Origin: Blastomyces gilchristii SLH14081
Lineage: Eukaryota; Ascomycota; Eurotiomycetes; Onygenales; Ajellomycetaceae
Assembly (NCBI RefSeq): GCF_000003855.2
Contig: NW_003101675.1
Coordinates: forward strand, 1,852,199 to 1,916,198
Length of the DNA stretch: 64,000 bases
Reading direction: 5' to 3'
This document shows, one piece after another, positions 48,401 through 59,683 of this stretch (positions are counted from its first letter, which is position 1; every line of letters begins with the position of its first letter). Under the pieces are notes generated by a model, which did no database searches, was not told the origin of the DNA, and was given only the letters and a program-made list of their open reading frames with translations. Made by a program: the position numbers and the translations under genes.

Positions 48401-49982
48401 TCTCACTGATTATATAAATCTGTGTTACTTCTTAACAATAAAGAGCTTGATAGAATGTTAAGTCAGATAAGCAGAGCTGCTTTCAGAGTATGATTTCTAT
48501 ATTTAATACTGTTCAGATTAGCTTAATCTCACTAACACACTGTCTAAACAGTCTGATTATAATATTATTAATATGAAGAAGAATTCTATAAAAGAATCTC
48601 TATTATCACTGCAGAAGAAGCTGACTGCAGAAGATTGAAATTCTCTGAAGCTCAGAAACAGCACTGATAAGACAGCTGTATAACTCAGTATAAAAAATGA
48701 AAGAAAATCTGAGTCTCTGTAAAAAACTGATACTGAAGATCATAAGCTTCTCATATTATATCTTACAATCATTGAATTGATAAAGAATGAAATAGTCTAT
48801 AATCTTTCAATCTGACTACTTTTGAAATTCATTGATAAATTATAGAAGAGAAATGTCTCTACTGCAGCTTAAATTCAGAAGTTGAAGAAGAAAGAATTTG
48901 ATTTGAACTTGAAAGAGACAGACTCTGAGCAGAGTAGTACTGCTAAGAAACTAAGTCACTGATAACTAGAAGAATATGAACTTCTACTGCTGAATAATTC
49001 AGTCTTCATCTCTTATAGCAGAGTAATGTGTTAGAAGTTATTGAGAATTTATTATAATAATTCTCATACAGAGCACTTTAAGTTAGAGAAGACTGAAAAG
49101 CTTTTAAAATGTAAATATATTTAAGACAAGCTTTAGACAGATGTTAAAGAGTATATTAAGACTTATAATATCTATTAAAGAATAAAGATTCTATAGTATA
49201 AGTAATACAGTGAGTTAGTATCACTGTCTGTTTCAAAGAGCTTATAATAGAATCTATTAATGAATTTCATAGTTGATCTGCTGAAGTTGACAAGAGTCAA
49301 AGAATATGACTCAATTTTAGTCATTGTTAATTACTTCACAAAGATGACTAGATATATCTCTATTTATAAAAAGATTAAAGCCTCTGAATTAACTGATCTG
49401 TTTTTAGATATTATTATTCATAATCACAGTGCTCTGAAATTATTAATAATAGATTAAGAATTCTTCTTCATCAGTAAATACTGATCAGCTTTTTACTATT
49501 ATCTTATAATAAGATGTCTTCTCAGTACTGCATTTCATCTGCAGACAGATAATCAGACTGAATACTAGAATCAGACACTAGAATAGCATCTTTAAGTGTT
49601 CTATTTATATTATCAGAATGATTGACTCAAACATCTTCTGACTGCTGAATTTGTATATAACAATGCAAAGAATGCAATCTTAAAGATATCTTCTTTTTAT
49701 ACTTGTTATGAATATAATTCTTTATTACTCAGTGACATTGTGAATAACATTTCAAAGAGAGAAATAGACAGTCAGAATGTTGAACAGATACAGAAAACAG
49801 AGTATTTCTCAGTATCAGAAGTAAAAGTGAGATTGAAACTTTTAAATAAAATTCATAAGAAGATGATGAAAAGCATTCACTGTGCTTAGAAGTAGTTGAT
49901 GAAATACTATAATTGAAAACATCTTTCAATGAAGTTCTCAATAGAGAATCAAGTACTACTTTCAGTAAAGAATATTAAGACA
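45447..49982 (+). pseudogene. gag-pol remnant of element 1 (part 1: gag, RT, RNase H, integrase)
   Basis: Frame-by-frame reading gives a broken zinc knuckle (CFNYRADNYYISNC), a reverse-transcriptase core (LYIDYRDLNKMMIKNYY, then FKYLVLSFNLCNTSAIFQ), the polymerase motif YLNN at 47637-47648 in place of YLDD, and integrase segments (SHTEHFKLEKTEKLLK; MNFIVDLLKL and VIVNYFTKMTRYI from 49260; FHLQTDNQTEY). Stops occur about every 20-40 codons, many at positions where Trp, Gln or Arg is expected. The remnant ends where element 2 was inserted. Non-functional. Confidence 0.85.
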
Positions 49983-49987
49983 ATGAG
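49983..49987 (+). repeat. target-site duplication of element 2, left
   Basis: ATGAG, repeated at 56259-56263. Confidence 0.8.
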
Positions 49988-50301
49988 TGTAAGAGGCCTA
50001 CGCCGAATAGATCAGTATAATATTGATAGGTCTTATATAACAAAGAGAAAAATGTTAGAGAAGAAAAGAAAGAGAAAGTGTGAGAATCAGTAATTGAAGT
50101 GAATATTTATACATGTATGTGATGATGTACGCGGTGGTGCTTCAGAGTGAAAGAATATACATGTATTTGTAGCAGCTGAGAATCAGTGATCAGAATATAT
50201 ATATTTGTAATAACTGAGAATTAGTGATCAGAAATGAAGTGATAGAAATCTATAAAGTGTATAAAGTAGTCTATATAATTGATCAGGTGCAGCCTGTCAC
50301 A
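49988..50301 (-). repeat. LTR of element 2 (window left; 3' LTR in element sense)
   Basis: 314 bp, TGTAAGAGGCC...CTGTCACA on the plus strand, keeping several CG dinucleotides. Confidence 0.88.
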
Positions 50302-50846
50302 TTAGCTCTCTCTTTTCAGAAGCAGTTCTCATCAGTCAAGAACTGCTGTTTCAGATAACACAGAACTCAGAGTTCAGATCAGTTGATCATAGCTAACTCA
50401 TTTTATAAGATATTATCAATCACAGCTGTATAATCTCTTATTGAGAATATCTTCAATCTCTCACTCAAGCTCATTATCTTCTTCTATGATTTCTGGCAGT
50501 TGTCAGTCAGAAGTTAGTTGAGAAGGAAATGAGTCAGTGATAACACAGCAGAGCAAGCTTGTGTGAAAGACATTATGAATTTCTGATAATGTGTCAAGAT
50601 GGTAATTATAGCTATCTAGAACTTCTATTACTTTATACTTGATATGACAGTTATCTAGTGTACAAGATGAATGTGTGATTCATATATTCTTAAGATTCAA
50701 TCATACTAGATCTTCTATCTTATATTATTCAGTGAGATCTCAGTGAATATTGATTTAATTCTCTTGATCTTGTTTCACAGTTGTCATGAAGGTCTCTGCT
50801 CAATCACAGACATTTTGAAGTTTTATTACTATATTATCAGTAGACT

Positions 50847-51333
50847 GGCCGCTGGGACCATGAATTTCATGTTTGATTCCATTTGATCTGATCCTATACA
50901 TTTCTTGGCGTGAATCCCGCTGGGACTAGCCATCAAAAAAACATGTAAAGTGACTATATATCAGATCTTAAAATGAAACCATGACTTGAAAAAAATGAGA
51001 AAGTGATTCCATTTGATCTCATTTAGTCTCATTCTTGACATAAAGTTACTATTTTTAGACATTTTAAGGTTTTTTTTAGACTATTTTTAATTTTTTAAAA
51101 AGTAACGCTTTTTGATAATGCTCAAATGAGATTTAAAGTCATTTAAAGCAATAAAAATAATTTAAATTGAGAAGTGAAAATCATGGTCTCATTTGAAAAA
51201 TGTGACAAGAGTAGACAGTAAGTTTCACTGAGACAGTATAAGACTACTATCTAATGTTAAAACCATGTAATGAGATCAGTCGAATTGGTAATGAGACTAT
51301 CAAAAAATCTGATTCTGGTCCCAGACACGGTTA
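50847..51333. mobile_element. candidate small TIR insertion inside element 2
   Basis: CTGGGACCATGAA near the left end faces TTCTGGTCCCAG at the right end, an imperfect inverted repeat. The ends and some interior words (TTGGCGTGAATCCCGCTGGG) contain CG, CC and GG, which the surrounding element lacks, suggesting a later arrival. No convincing target-site duplication was found, so the bounds are approximate. Confidence 0.4.
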
Positions 51334-51359
51334 CATGATCAGTCTAATTATCAGTGATC

Positions 51360-54300
51360 TGAATCAGACTGTGAGAGTTCAGTGTGAACTGTGTGATCTC
51401 TAGAAGATTTAACATCTTCATGTGATAACTGTGTGTAAGAAAGAACAGACTTACATCTGTTGAAACAGTATCTCATTTATTGATAGCAATCTCTGCATGT
51501 AGAAGCAGATCATGTCAATTATCTTATAAGTGATTGCAGAACTTATAGAGATAGTTCTTTACAGTCTGAATTATTTATTCTGATACATCATCAGTCTTAA
51601 GATGATAGACAGTTAACAGACAGTGTGTAATCTTGAGAACTTGACAGATTCTTATTCAGAGAGTGCTCATGAATTGACAGTCTCAATCTGATACTATAGA
51701 TCTCAGTAATTCATGTATCTGATAGAACAGACTTCTTAGAAAAGCTTCAGTAACTTGTTCAGCATTTATCTTGTTACAGGGTTTCAATATAACATTCTTG
51801 TTCAATCAGTTCATGATAATCAGAATGTTTCTACAGCTCTTACTCTCAGAGAGATTAACAGTGAAGTCAATTACTACATCTTATCAGATTCTATTAGAGA
51901 TATTAAGCAGTTTCAGCAGGCCTTTTCTACAGTTCTTTCACAAGGTGATAGAGAAATAATAGTTACAGTTTCAGATAAAATATCTGATACTGTTTAATAT
52001 CTCAGATCAGTAGAACTTCTGAGAGATTATTTAATACAGTTATTCATAATCTGAATAACTGATTATATACAAATCATGCATCTCTTGTATTATCTGAGTG
52101 TGTAAGAATTCAGAGTAGAGAACTCAACATCACTTATAAAACTGTAGAGTGTTATTATCATTAATTAAGCATTCTGAGATGTCAGTTCTTATACATAGTT
52201 CTGGAAGAAATCAGAGTGCTTTTTGACATACTACTTCAGTGAGTGCTTAAAGAAGTTCATCAGTTTAAGCTGTTATATGTCATAATTCATTCAGTGTAAA
52301 TTTGAGAGAAGTCAAGATATCAGTGTTAGTATCAGTGTCAGTTCAGAGAGAGAGTATTCTAATCAGAGAAGTATATATAGTATCATGAGTTGTTTCATCT
52401 TGATTAACTAGTATCTTCAGATTCAAGAGTCAGTGCTCTCAGTTCATTCAGTGAGTATCTGTTATATTGAATGATATATCTTACTCTCATTGTAAGAGAG
52501 CATCTGTCATTGAGTTCTGACTGCCAGAACAGTAGTTTATTATAAAATAAAAGTAGCTTAAGAACTCAGATCATTGTATCTATCATTCAGTGAGTTTATA
52601 GATAGTTGTGAAGTATTTAAGATTCTTATAATCTGTGACTATCTTAAATTCAGAGATACTTCAGAGTTCAGAGTCTCATTCTTCTAAACAGTATATAATT
52701 ATAAGAAGTTTCTTATCATAGATCTTATAATTGCATTCAGTGAGACTTAGTTTCTTAGATATGAAGATATATAATTGTAGAATATCTTCATCATTATATT
52801 ACAATATCACTCTCTCTATTATATAGTCAGAGAAATCAGCTTCAATAACTGTCTTATAATCAGAATTGAATGTTATCAGCAGAGAGATATTAATAAATAT
52901 CTTCTTCATCTGTGTAAATGCAGCTTCAGTATCTACTGATTATTGAAATACTGTGTCTTTCTTAGTGAGTTCTGTAAGTAATCTTACAATATCTGAGAAG
53001 TTTCATATAAATCACTGATAAAAGTTAGCAAATCTGATGAAGCTTCATACATCTTTCACAGTGTACAGAGTCTCTCATTCAAGAATAGCAGAGATCTTCT
53101 CAGAATTTATTCAGATTCTCTTGTCAGCTTCTATGATGAAATCTAAGTATTTAGTACTCTTGACTTCAAAATCACACTTGTCAATATCAATTGATAGTTC
53201 TACTTCTCATAGTTATTGTAGTACTTTTTATACATGCTCTTGATATATTTCTTTCTGAATTTATTAGTGAAGATGAGAATATTATCTAGATAAGTAGATA
53301 TAAATTCATCAAGAAAGTCTCAGAGTGCTCAGTTGATATACTTCTGAAATGTACTGAAGACATTGATCAGTTCAAAGAGTGTGACTACTTATTTAAAGAG
53401 ATCATATCATGTTCAGAATACTGTAAGTCACTTATCTTCTTCAGTAATACAGATCTTATGAAATGTAATAATAATATCTAACTTTGTAAATCATTGAGCT
53501 TGTTCAATATAAGCTAGAGTTTCATTGATAAGAGATAAAGAATAACAGTCTTTCTTCATTAATCTGTTCAATTCTTGATAATTTACACAGAATCAGAGTT
53601 CTTCATCTGATTTCTTTATAAAGAGAATAGAGACTGTGATGAAAGAGTTACTAACACATATAAATTCTTTATTTAACAGATTATTAAGTGTCTTTTAAAG
53701 AAGAAGAAGTTCATCTCAGAACATGTTATAAAGAGAGTCTTATAATAATTTAAAGTTCTTATCATTCTTTTTCTTTAACTTAATACTGTGATTCACTTCA
53801 GAACCTTGTAAGAGAGATATATTCATAATATTATCTTATCAAAAGATATCTAGATATTCATGATATTATTAAGAGAGTTTCATACAAGAATCTGTTATTA
53901 TAATACAGAATAACTTTTCTAGAGTCTTTTTAATATCAGTCAGACTGACAGAATAGATTGATATATAATTCTACTGTCAATAAACTTATCAGTGATCTTG
54001 TCAGTGATTTTGATAATAACTTCTTTTTCAGAGTATTTTATAAGCATTGACAGAGATCTGTATAAGATTCATAGTCTTGTGAATATCATCTTCATAAATT
54101 CTGTCATCATTAGAGAATATCAAGCTTCTATTTCAAGTATTCAGTAAGATGCCTTGTTCAGATAGTCAGACAAGTTCTAATATAAGATTATAGTCAAGAT
54201 TATTAACTTCATATGCATAGACATCTTTATATTGATATTCTCTTATATCTATGTTTAGTTTCATTATGTAATGAGTACAAACATTCTTCAGATCATCAAA

Positions 54301-55940
54301 TTCTGCAAAAAGTCAGAGTTTTAATAAAGAGATATGCTGAAGATTATAACATTTTATAACTGAAGATTTTATCATTGTATAGTGACATAGATCACTGTCT
54401 ATCATAGCTTTTATATTATACATGTTATCAATTACAGTAGATACAAGAATCACATTCATTATCATTTTCTCTTCAAATCATTGTTATCTGATCTCTTCAA
54501 GCTTCTGTTTGTAAATTTGAATAGAAGTTAATCTTTTCTCTGTTTCACTGAGACATTCTTTTAATTATCTTCTGAATCTTTCTTCACTGCAATGTGATTA
54601 ATACAGACAGATGCTGATTCATCTTTTGAATAAGAAGATATCAATCTTTCTCTTAATTGAGAAGATACATAGGTCAATCAGCAGTTAAAAGCAATGTGCT
54701 CTGATCAGTTACAGTTGATATATACTTCTCATTGACATTGATCAGTGACTTCTTCAGAAGTGATATCAGAAACTTGAAAGCCTGTTCAGATAGCAGAGAC
54801 TCTTACTTATGTGTAGATATTCAAGTCTACTCAATTTATAACATCTGTATCATTGTTATTCTTCAGTGTGAGTATATAAGTTACTAAGATGTAACATCTT
54901 CTATCACTGTTCTATATACTCTTGAGCTTGATAAGATAATCATTCAATATTCAGAGCTGTGTGTAGAAGTCTTCATAAGTCTGATCTTTATCTACACTTA
55001 TAAGAGTCTGTAAGAGTTCAAAAGTTAATGTCTTCTTAAGTATACTAATCTTCATTCAATTCTCTCAAGATTGATCTTCTGCTTCTAGAATTTTGATGTT
55101 GAAGTCAGAGATGAATGTTGTAAGAGAAGTGTTTCTCTGTCAGATACTCTGTAATCAATCTAATACTTTCTGTTGCATGGCAGTGTCTTAGAACAGAATA
55201 TCAAGATATTTAATAATATTATTAAGTGTTCACAATGCTGGTTTACATGCTTTCATTTATGAATAAAACTTCTATTTCATGTGATTCTTTAATTGTTCAT
55301 TGATATATTAATCTTGATTAATTAGTGAACTAATGACATCTTCATCTATACTCAGTTTTATAAGCATTTTCATTCTTCATGATGAGTAGAGAGTGAGATC
55401 AGAAGTATTGAAATATGCAGAAGTATCTAAGTATTCTTTCAATACTTTTGTATTTAATTCTGTAAATGTTGAAATTGTCTGAGTTTCTTGTTGTAATAAT
55501 TGTTAAATCTCTTCATATTAATGTTATTGAGTTGCATGTATATCAGCTATTTATTACTGTTATAATTTCAACATTGCTCAGAGTCACTGTGATATCACTT
55601 CTATACTCATATTCAAGAGTTCTCTCATATTATCATTAGACATGATTATTGATTATTAGATATGTAATTATATGAATATCTCATACATCTGAGTGTCAGA
55701 ACTCTCAGATCTTTTACTGACATTCTCTTATAAGATCTTACTCTCTTTATAAGATCTTGTTACAGAGTCAGAGTAACTGATGAGTAAGCTTCTATCTGAG
55801 AACTCAGTATCTGCTTTAACTGATTGTTTCTCTTTCTTATATGTTATTACATGTTCAGATATCTCTTGATGAATAATCATTTCTAATGAGAAGATGATGT
55901 ATGAATAATCATTTCTAATAAGAAGATAATGAATGTTTTT
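51360..55940 (-). pseudogene. gag-pol remnant of element 2
   Basis: Minus-strand reading in broken frames gives gag zinc-knuckle, reverse-transcriptase and RNase H-like segments as described for the whole element. Short surviving frames on the plus strand (for example 51755-51997 and 53037-53243) are antisense to this gene and not genes. Confidence 0.75.
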
Positions 55941-55944
55941 CTAG

Positions 55945-56258
55945 TGTAAGAGATCTATGCTAAATAGATCAGTATAATATTGATAGATCTTATATAACAA
56001 AGAGAAAAACATTAGAGAAGAAAAGAAAGAGAAAGTGTAAGAATCAGCAATCAAAGTGAATATTTATACATGTATGTAATGATGTACACAGTGGTGCTTC
56101 AGAGCAGAAGAATATACACATGTTTGTAGCAGCTGAGAATTGGCAATTGAAACATATATGTTTGTAGCAGCTGAGAATCAGTGATCAGAAATGAGACAGT
56201 AGAAATCTATGAAGTGTACGGAATAGTCTATATAATTGATCGGGCGCAGCTCACTACA
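55945..56258 (-). repeat. LTR of element 2 (window right; 5' LTR in element sense)
   Basis: 314 bp, same length as the left LTR; differences between the two that I read are transitions, seen in both directions. Confidence 0.88.
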
Positions 56259-56263
56259 ATGAG

Positions 56264-56640
56264 ACTGTGTAAGAAGCTCAGTGAGTAGTGACTAGAATCT
56301 TTCTCAGTAACAAGAGTGATGAGTAAGCAGATATATGAGTTGAAATTACTCACAGAATTGAAATTAATTTATTCTATTTTTCACATTTTCTATTTAAAGC
56401 TCTATAAGTAACACTCTGAGACAGAGCTGTCTCAGCTGAATAATATTGAGATTAAAAATAATATCAAATATCTTATAAAGAAAATATTGAATAAGTGAAC
56501 ATATTACAGTAAGCTTCAATATCTTATTAAATGAGAAGATTATTCATTATCAGAGAATTTATAAGAACTGCTTGAGTATTTGAAAAATGCTGAGAAAGAG
56601 ATTGTAAGCTATGAGATAACTAGTAGAGACTGCTCTGTTA
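56264..56640 (+). pseudogene. chromodomain end of element 1 pol (part 2)
   Basis: Continues the pol frame of element 1 across the ATGAG duplication. It shows KQIYELKLLTELK followed by a SIFHIFYLKLYK segment (the usual 'HPVFHVSLLEPY' position), then a broken chromodomain: IKYLIKKILNK, KLQYLIK(stop)EDYSLSENL(stop)E and LKNAEKEIVSYE. The two stops lie where chromodomains have tryptophan, as expected from G-to-A mutation of TGG. Non-functional. Confidence 0.8.
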
Positions 56641-58428
56641 TATATCAGAGATATTAAGTAAGAAATACTACTTAAGACTTCTTGTTTTTCTCAAAGAGTT
56701 TTTTAAAGATAATCTCACAGTAATGAGTCAGTGTCTTATAGACTCTGTAGCACTCTTCTTCTATTTTCTCTTAAAGAGTTTTTTAGAAGTTTAATAAGAC
56801 TATATAAGTATAAAATTTCTGAAGTAGTTAGAGAAAAGAGATATTGAAAATTAATAAAAAGATTAATATTATTAATCTGCAGACTGCTGCTATTCTAATA
56901 AAGTCACAGTCTGCTGAAAAAGTAAAAAGAGAGATCAGAGTCTACTCATCAATAATTATATTCTTATTAAACTTATTCTTTATTATTAAAGTCTTCAGTA
57001 TTAGTATCTTTATCTGCTGAGAAGTTAGTGCTGCAGCACTGTAGAAGAGTATAAGAAATATATAAAAATATTAACTTATTAACTTATAAAGTATCTCAGT
57101 TATCTGCTTTAATTGAAGTGAGATTCTCTCTAATCAGTGATTAATCTCTGCAGTACTTTTAATAGTGATGCTGACTAATCTCTTCTTAAGATCAGTTATT
57201 CTGAGATATTTTTTCATCTCAGAGATTTACACTTTCATCTTCTTTTACAGATGAGTAAGAGAGATCTTCTCAGTCTTAATAGAATCTGTCAATACTTGAA
57301 GCTCTGAGACTCTTACTCTGTACTACTTAAGTATCTAAACTTCTTATCAGAGCTGATATAATATCTTTCTATGAGATAATACTTACAGAGAGATAGAAGT
57401 TATTATTACAGATACAATGAAAATAATAAGAGTGAGAGAAGAAATAGATATATAAAATTCCCTTCTTCTTCAGCTGCTTAATATAGTGCAGATAAGTAGC
57501 AGTACTGATCAGAGATTATATTAAAGCCTTCTTACAGAGAGAAGATAAAGAAACTATGAGACTCTGCAGACTCAACTCAGCAGCATTCTGAGCAGAGCTT
57601 GAGTATGCTGTGAAAGAGAAACTACAGATTGAGCTTCTCAGAGTCACTGTTTCTGAAATCAAGCTCTTCTCAGATTTCTCTCTGAATGATCACACAGGGT
57701 TATATATCACTGTATTGACTGAGAGAGAGAGCAGCATTGCAACAGTAATGAAGAGAGCAGGAAATGAACCAGACACAGATACACTGACTGGCAGAAGAGA
57801 TGACATCTTACTGCAAGATACAGTAACTATCATCATAACTGTAAGAGAAGTAGAAGAAGATGTGATAATAAGAGCAGTGCTTCTACAGCTCATTGATACT
57901 ACTGTCTTCAATCTGGCTTTCTTAGCAGTTATGAAGACTGCAGTCACACTATGAAGATATTTATTCACTAGAAAATATCAGAATAAGTTTCTTATTATCT
58001 TCTAAGAATGATACTCTCATGCACTCACTATTACAGATGAGAGAAGAGGAAGAAAAATGTGTTATAAGAGAGAGAAATCTTTTTGAAAAATCCTGTCACT
58101 ACTGTTAGCTTTGTCTCTAAAACATATCACTTTTACAGAGAATTTCATATATAGAATGAAATATGATGAGAGATCTGTAAGTCACTTATTAACTATGTTT
58201 TTCACATTTTAAATTAATATATAAGAAACTCACTTATCACATGTTTAATTTGAATGAAGATGAAAAAAGAAAGATTTACACAGTCAGTAGAAAAACTCAT
58301 CTATTTCTTTATATTATATACAGTACATGTGCTGTTAATCAGTTGATAACTATTACTATATAATAAAGATAACTTCTAATTCAGTAATCTTGAGAGTATA
58401 GAGACTATACTCTTAAAGAAGAGAGTAT
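56641..58428. other. unexplained 3' region of element 1
   Basis: About 1.8 kb between the chromodomain remnant and the right LTR. It contains one intact 114-codon frame (57610-57954) in a stretch somewhat richer in G and C than its surroundings. I recognise no domain. It may be an extra open reading frame of the retroelement or an older captured sequence. Confidence 0.4.
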
Positions 58429-58964
58429 TATTATACTCTCAGTTATATCAAGACTCTGCTGCAGTTTCATACAACTTATTACTTTTATACAGATAATTTC
58501 ATTCTATCTGAACTAGTTTTCAATCACTTTATAATATTATTTAAATATATTATAGAAAGATCTGATTGATGAATAAGAGAATCTCACTTCTATATAAGAT
58601 TAGCAGATTACTCTTTCTTAATAATAAGACACTGCTGAGATATCACTTCAGCTATTCTCACTTATAAAATAAGAGAAAAGTATTCACTCATTGTCTATAT
58701 AGAATAGCTAGATACTGACTTCTTATTAAAGAAGTCAGTGATTTATTTCTTTTCTTCTACTGAAATATATACAGAAGTTACTGCATGTCTTATACAATCT
58801 TCTTAGTATACTAAGTATTATATCTGTGATATTCTTATAATAACTCTGTAGTCTACAAGCTTACTATTTAAGTAAGATAGTTAAGCTCACTTATATAACT
58901 TTTTAAACAACTACTTCTATATGATATCACTGACTAGTTACTACTTCAGTTTCATCATATTATA
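58429..58964 (+). repeat. right LTR of element 1
   Basis: 536 bp, equal in length to the left LTR. Of its first 25 positions 13 differ from the left LTR, every one a C-to-T or G-to-A change in this copy. Confidence 0.9.
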
Positions 58965-59442
58965 ATTAGTTAAATGAACAGAGATAAATTCATATAGAAT
59001 ATAAAGAGATGTTTTACAGAATTTTAAAATATATTAAGATAAAAATATTTAATAATTAATTTTAAATTAATTTTGAATTGATTTTGAATTGATTCTGAAT
59101 TGATTGTTAATTGATTATAATAATAAAAATAGATTTAATCTATATATTTAAGTAATTAATAATTGATTGAAAATCAGTTGATAATTAATTTAATATAAAT
59201 TATATAAATACTTACTTTATTATTAAATTTGAGAATAATTTCAGTATTAAATTAATTTTGAATTGATTTTGAATTAATTAAGAATTGATTATAGAATTGA
59301 TGATAAATAATTGAGTGGTTTCAAATTATAAGAAAAGATGTATTGAGCGAGGTCAGATAGTGGCATGGACCACATTTGCAAGGTCAGCTTACATAATGAG
59401 GTCAAGTGGCGCACTTAGCGAGGTCAAGTTTTCTGCTTCCTG

Positions 59443-59452
59443 ATCGGGCCGG
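59443..59452 (+). repeat. target-site duplication, right (TIR element copy 2)
   Basis: ATCGGGCCGG, identical to 44715-44724. Confidence 0.85.
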
Positions 59453-59683
59453 AACCTCCCAGCCCAACCAGAAGAAGCGCGGATTAACTAAGCTCAACTC
59501 CGCAGTTTCTGCGAACCAGAGTTGCGACAACTTGTGTTTTTGTTCCCAACTTCGCTCTAACAAAGGATCATCCAGGCGACGCGTGGTTTTGTTTTGCTGT
59601 AGCCACGATGGCACTAGATCCAGGCTGAGGATTACATATTTTAATAACCCGGCATGAGCTAGACCGCCAATAATTGAGTCAAA

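Larger units (their letters stand above)
49988..56258 (-). mobile_element. degenerate Ty3/gypsy LTR retrotransposon (element 2), nested and inverted
   Basis: 6271 bp with 314 bp LTRs at both ends and duplication ATGAG. Coding remnants read on the minus strand: a gag zinc-knuckle remnant (NCN...SEHIAFNC, about 54680-54720), then reverse transcriptase with YLDN at 53281-53292 followed by ILIFTNKFRK and KCDFEVKSTKYLDFIIEADK (about 53120-53290), then RNase H-like sequence. Stops are frequent and CpG is almost absent outside the LTRs. It holds a candidate small TIR element at about 50847-51333. It was inserted into the pol gene of element 1 and is therefore the younger of the two. Confidence 0.88.
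44911..58964 (+). mobile_element. degenerate chromodomain Ty3/gypsy LTR retrotransposon (element 1), host of a nested element
   Basis: LTRs of exactly 536 bp at each end and target-site duplication ATCAG (44906-44910) versus ATTAG (58965-58969), the difference being C to T. The order of domains on the plus strand is gag with a zinc-knuckle remnant (about 46375-46440), reverse transcriptase (about 47240-47800), RNase H region, integrase (about 49060-49980) and chromodomain (about 56440-56630). Every domain has many TAA/TAG/TGA stops. A second retroelement (49988-56258) interrupts it between integrase and chromodomain. Without that insert and its duplication, element 1 is about 7.8 kb. AT content is very high and CpG is nearly absent, consistent with RIP. 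It is not capable of encoding a functional product. Confidence 0.9.
44725..59442. mobile_element. TIR element copy 2, split by nested retrotransposons
   Basis: Left piece 44725-44910 and right piece 58965-59442 align with the left and right parts of copy 1 (11983-12601) in the same interior orientation. The 37 bp inverted repeats at 44731-44767 and 59399-59435 are identical to each other and to those of copy 1. The flanks are ATCGGGCCGG at 44715-44724 and 59443-59452. The interior is interrupted by the Ty3/gypsy element 44911-58964. A small local rearrangement is seen near 59384-59398 relative to copy 1. The outermost bases are swapped relative to copy 1 (TGTATA on the left, CTTCCTG on the right). 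It has no coding capacity of its own. Confidence 0.85.

Noticed and set aside
51755..53243. Plus-strand open frames inside element 2
   Set aside because: They are antisense to the minus-strand pol remnant.
45447..58428. CRISPR-like or satellite array in the AT-rich island
   Set aside because: No regularly spaced direct repeats; the repetition is explained by LTR pairs and low complexity.
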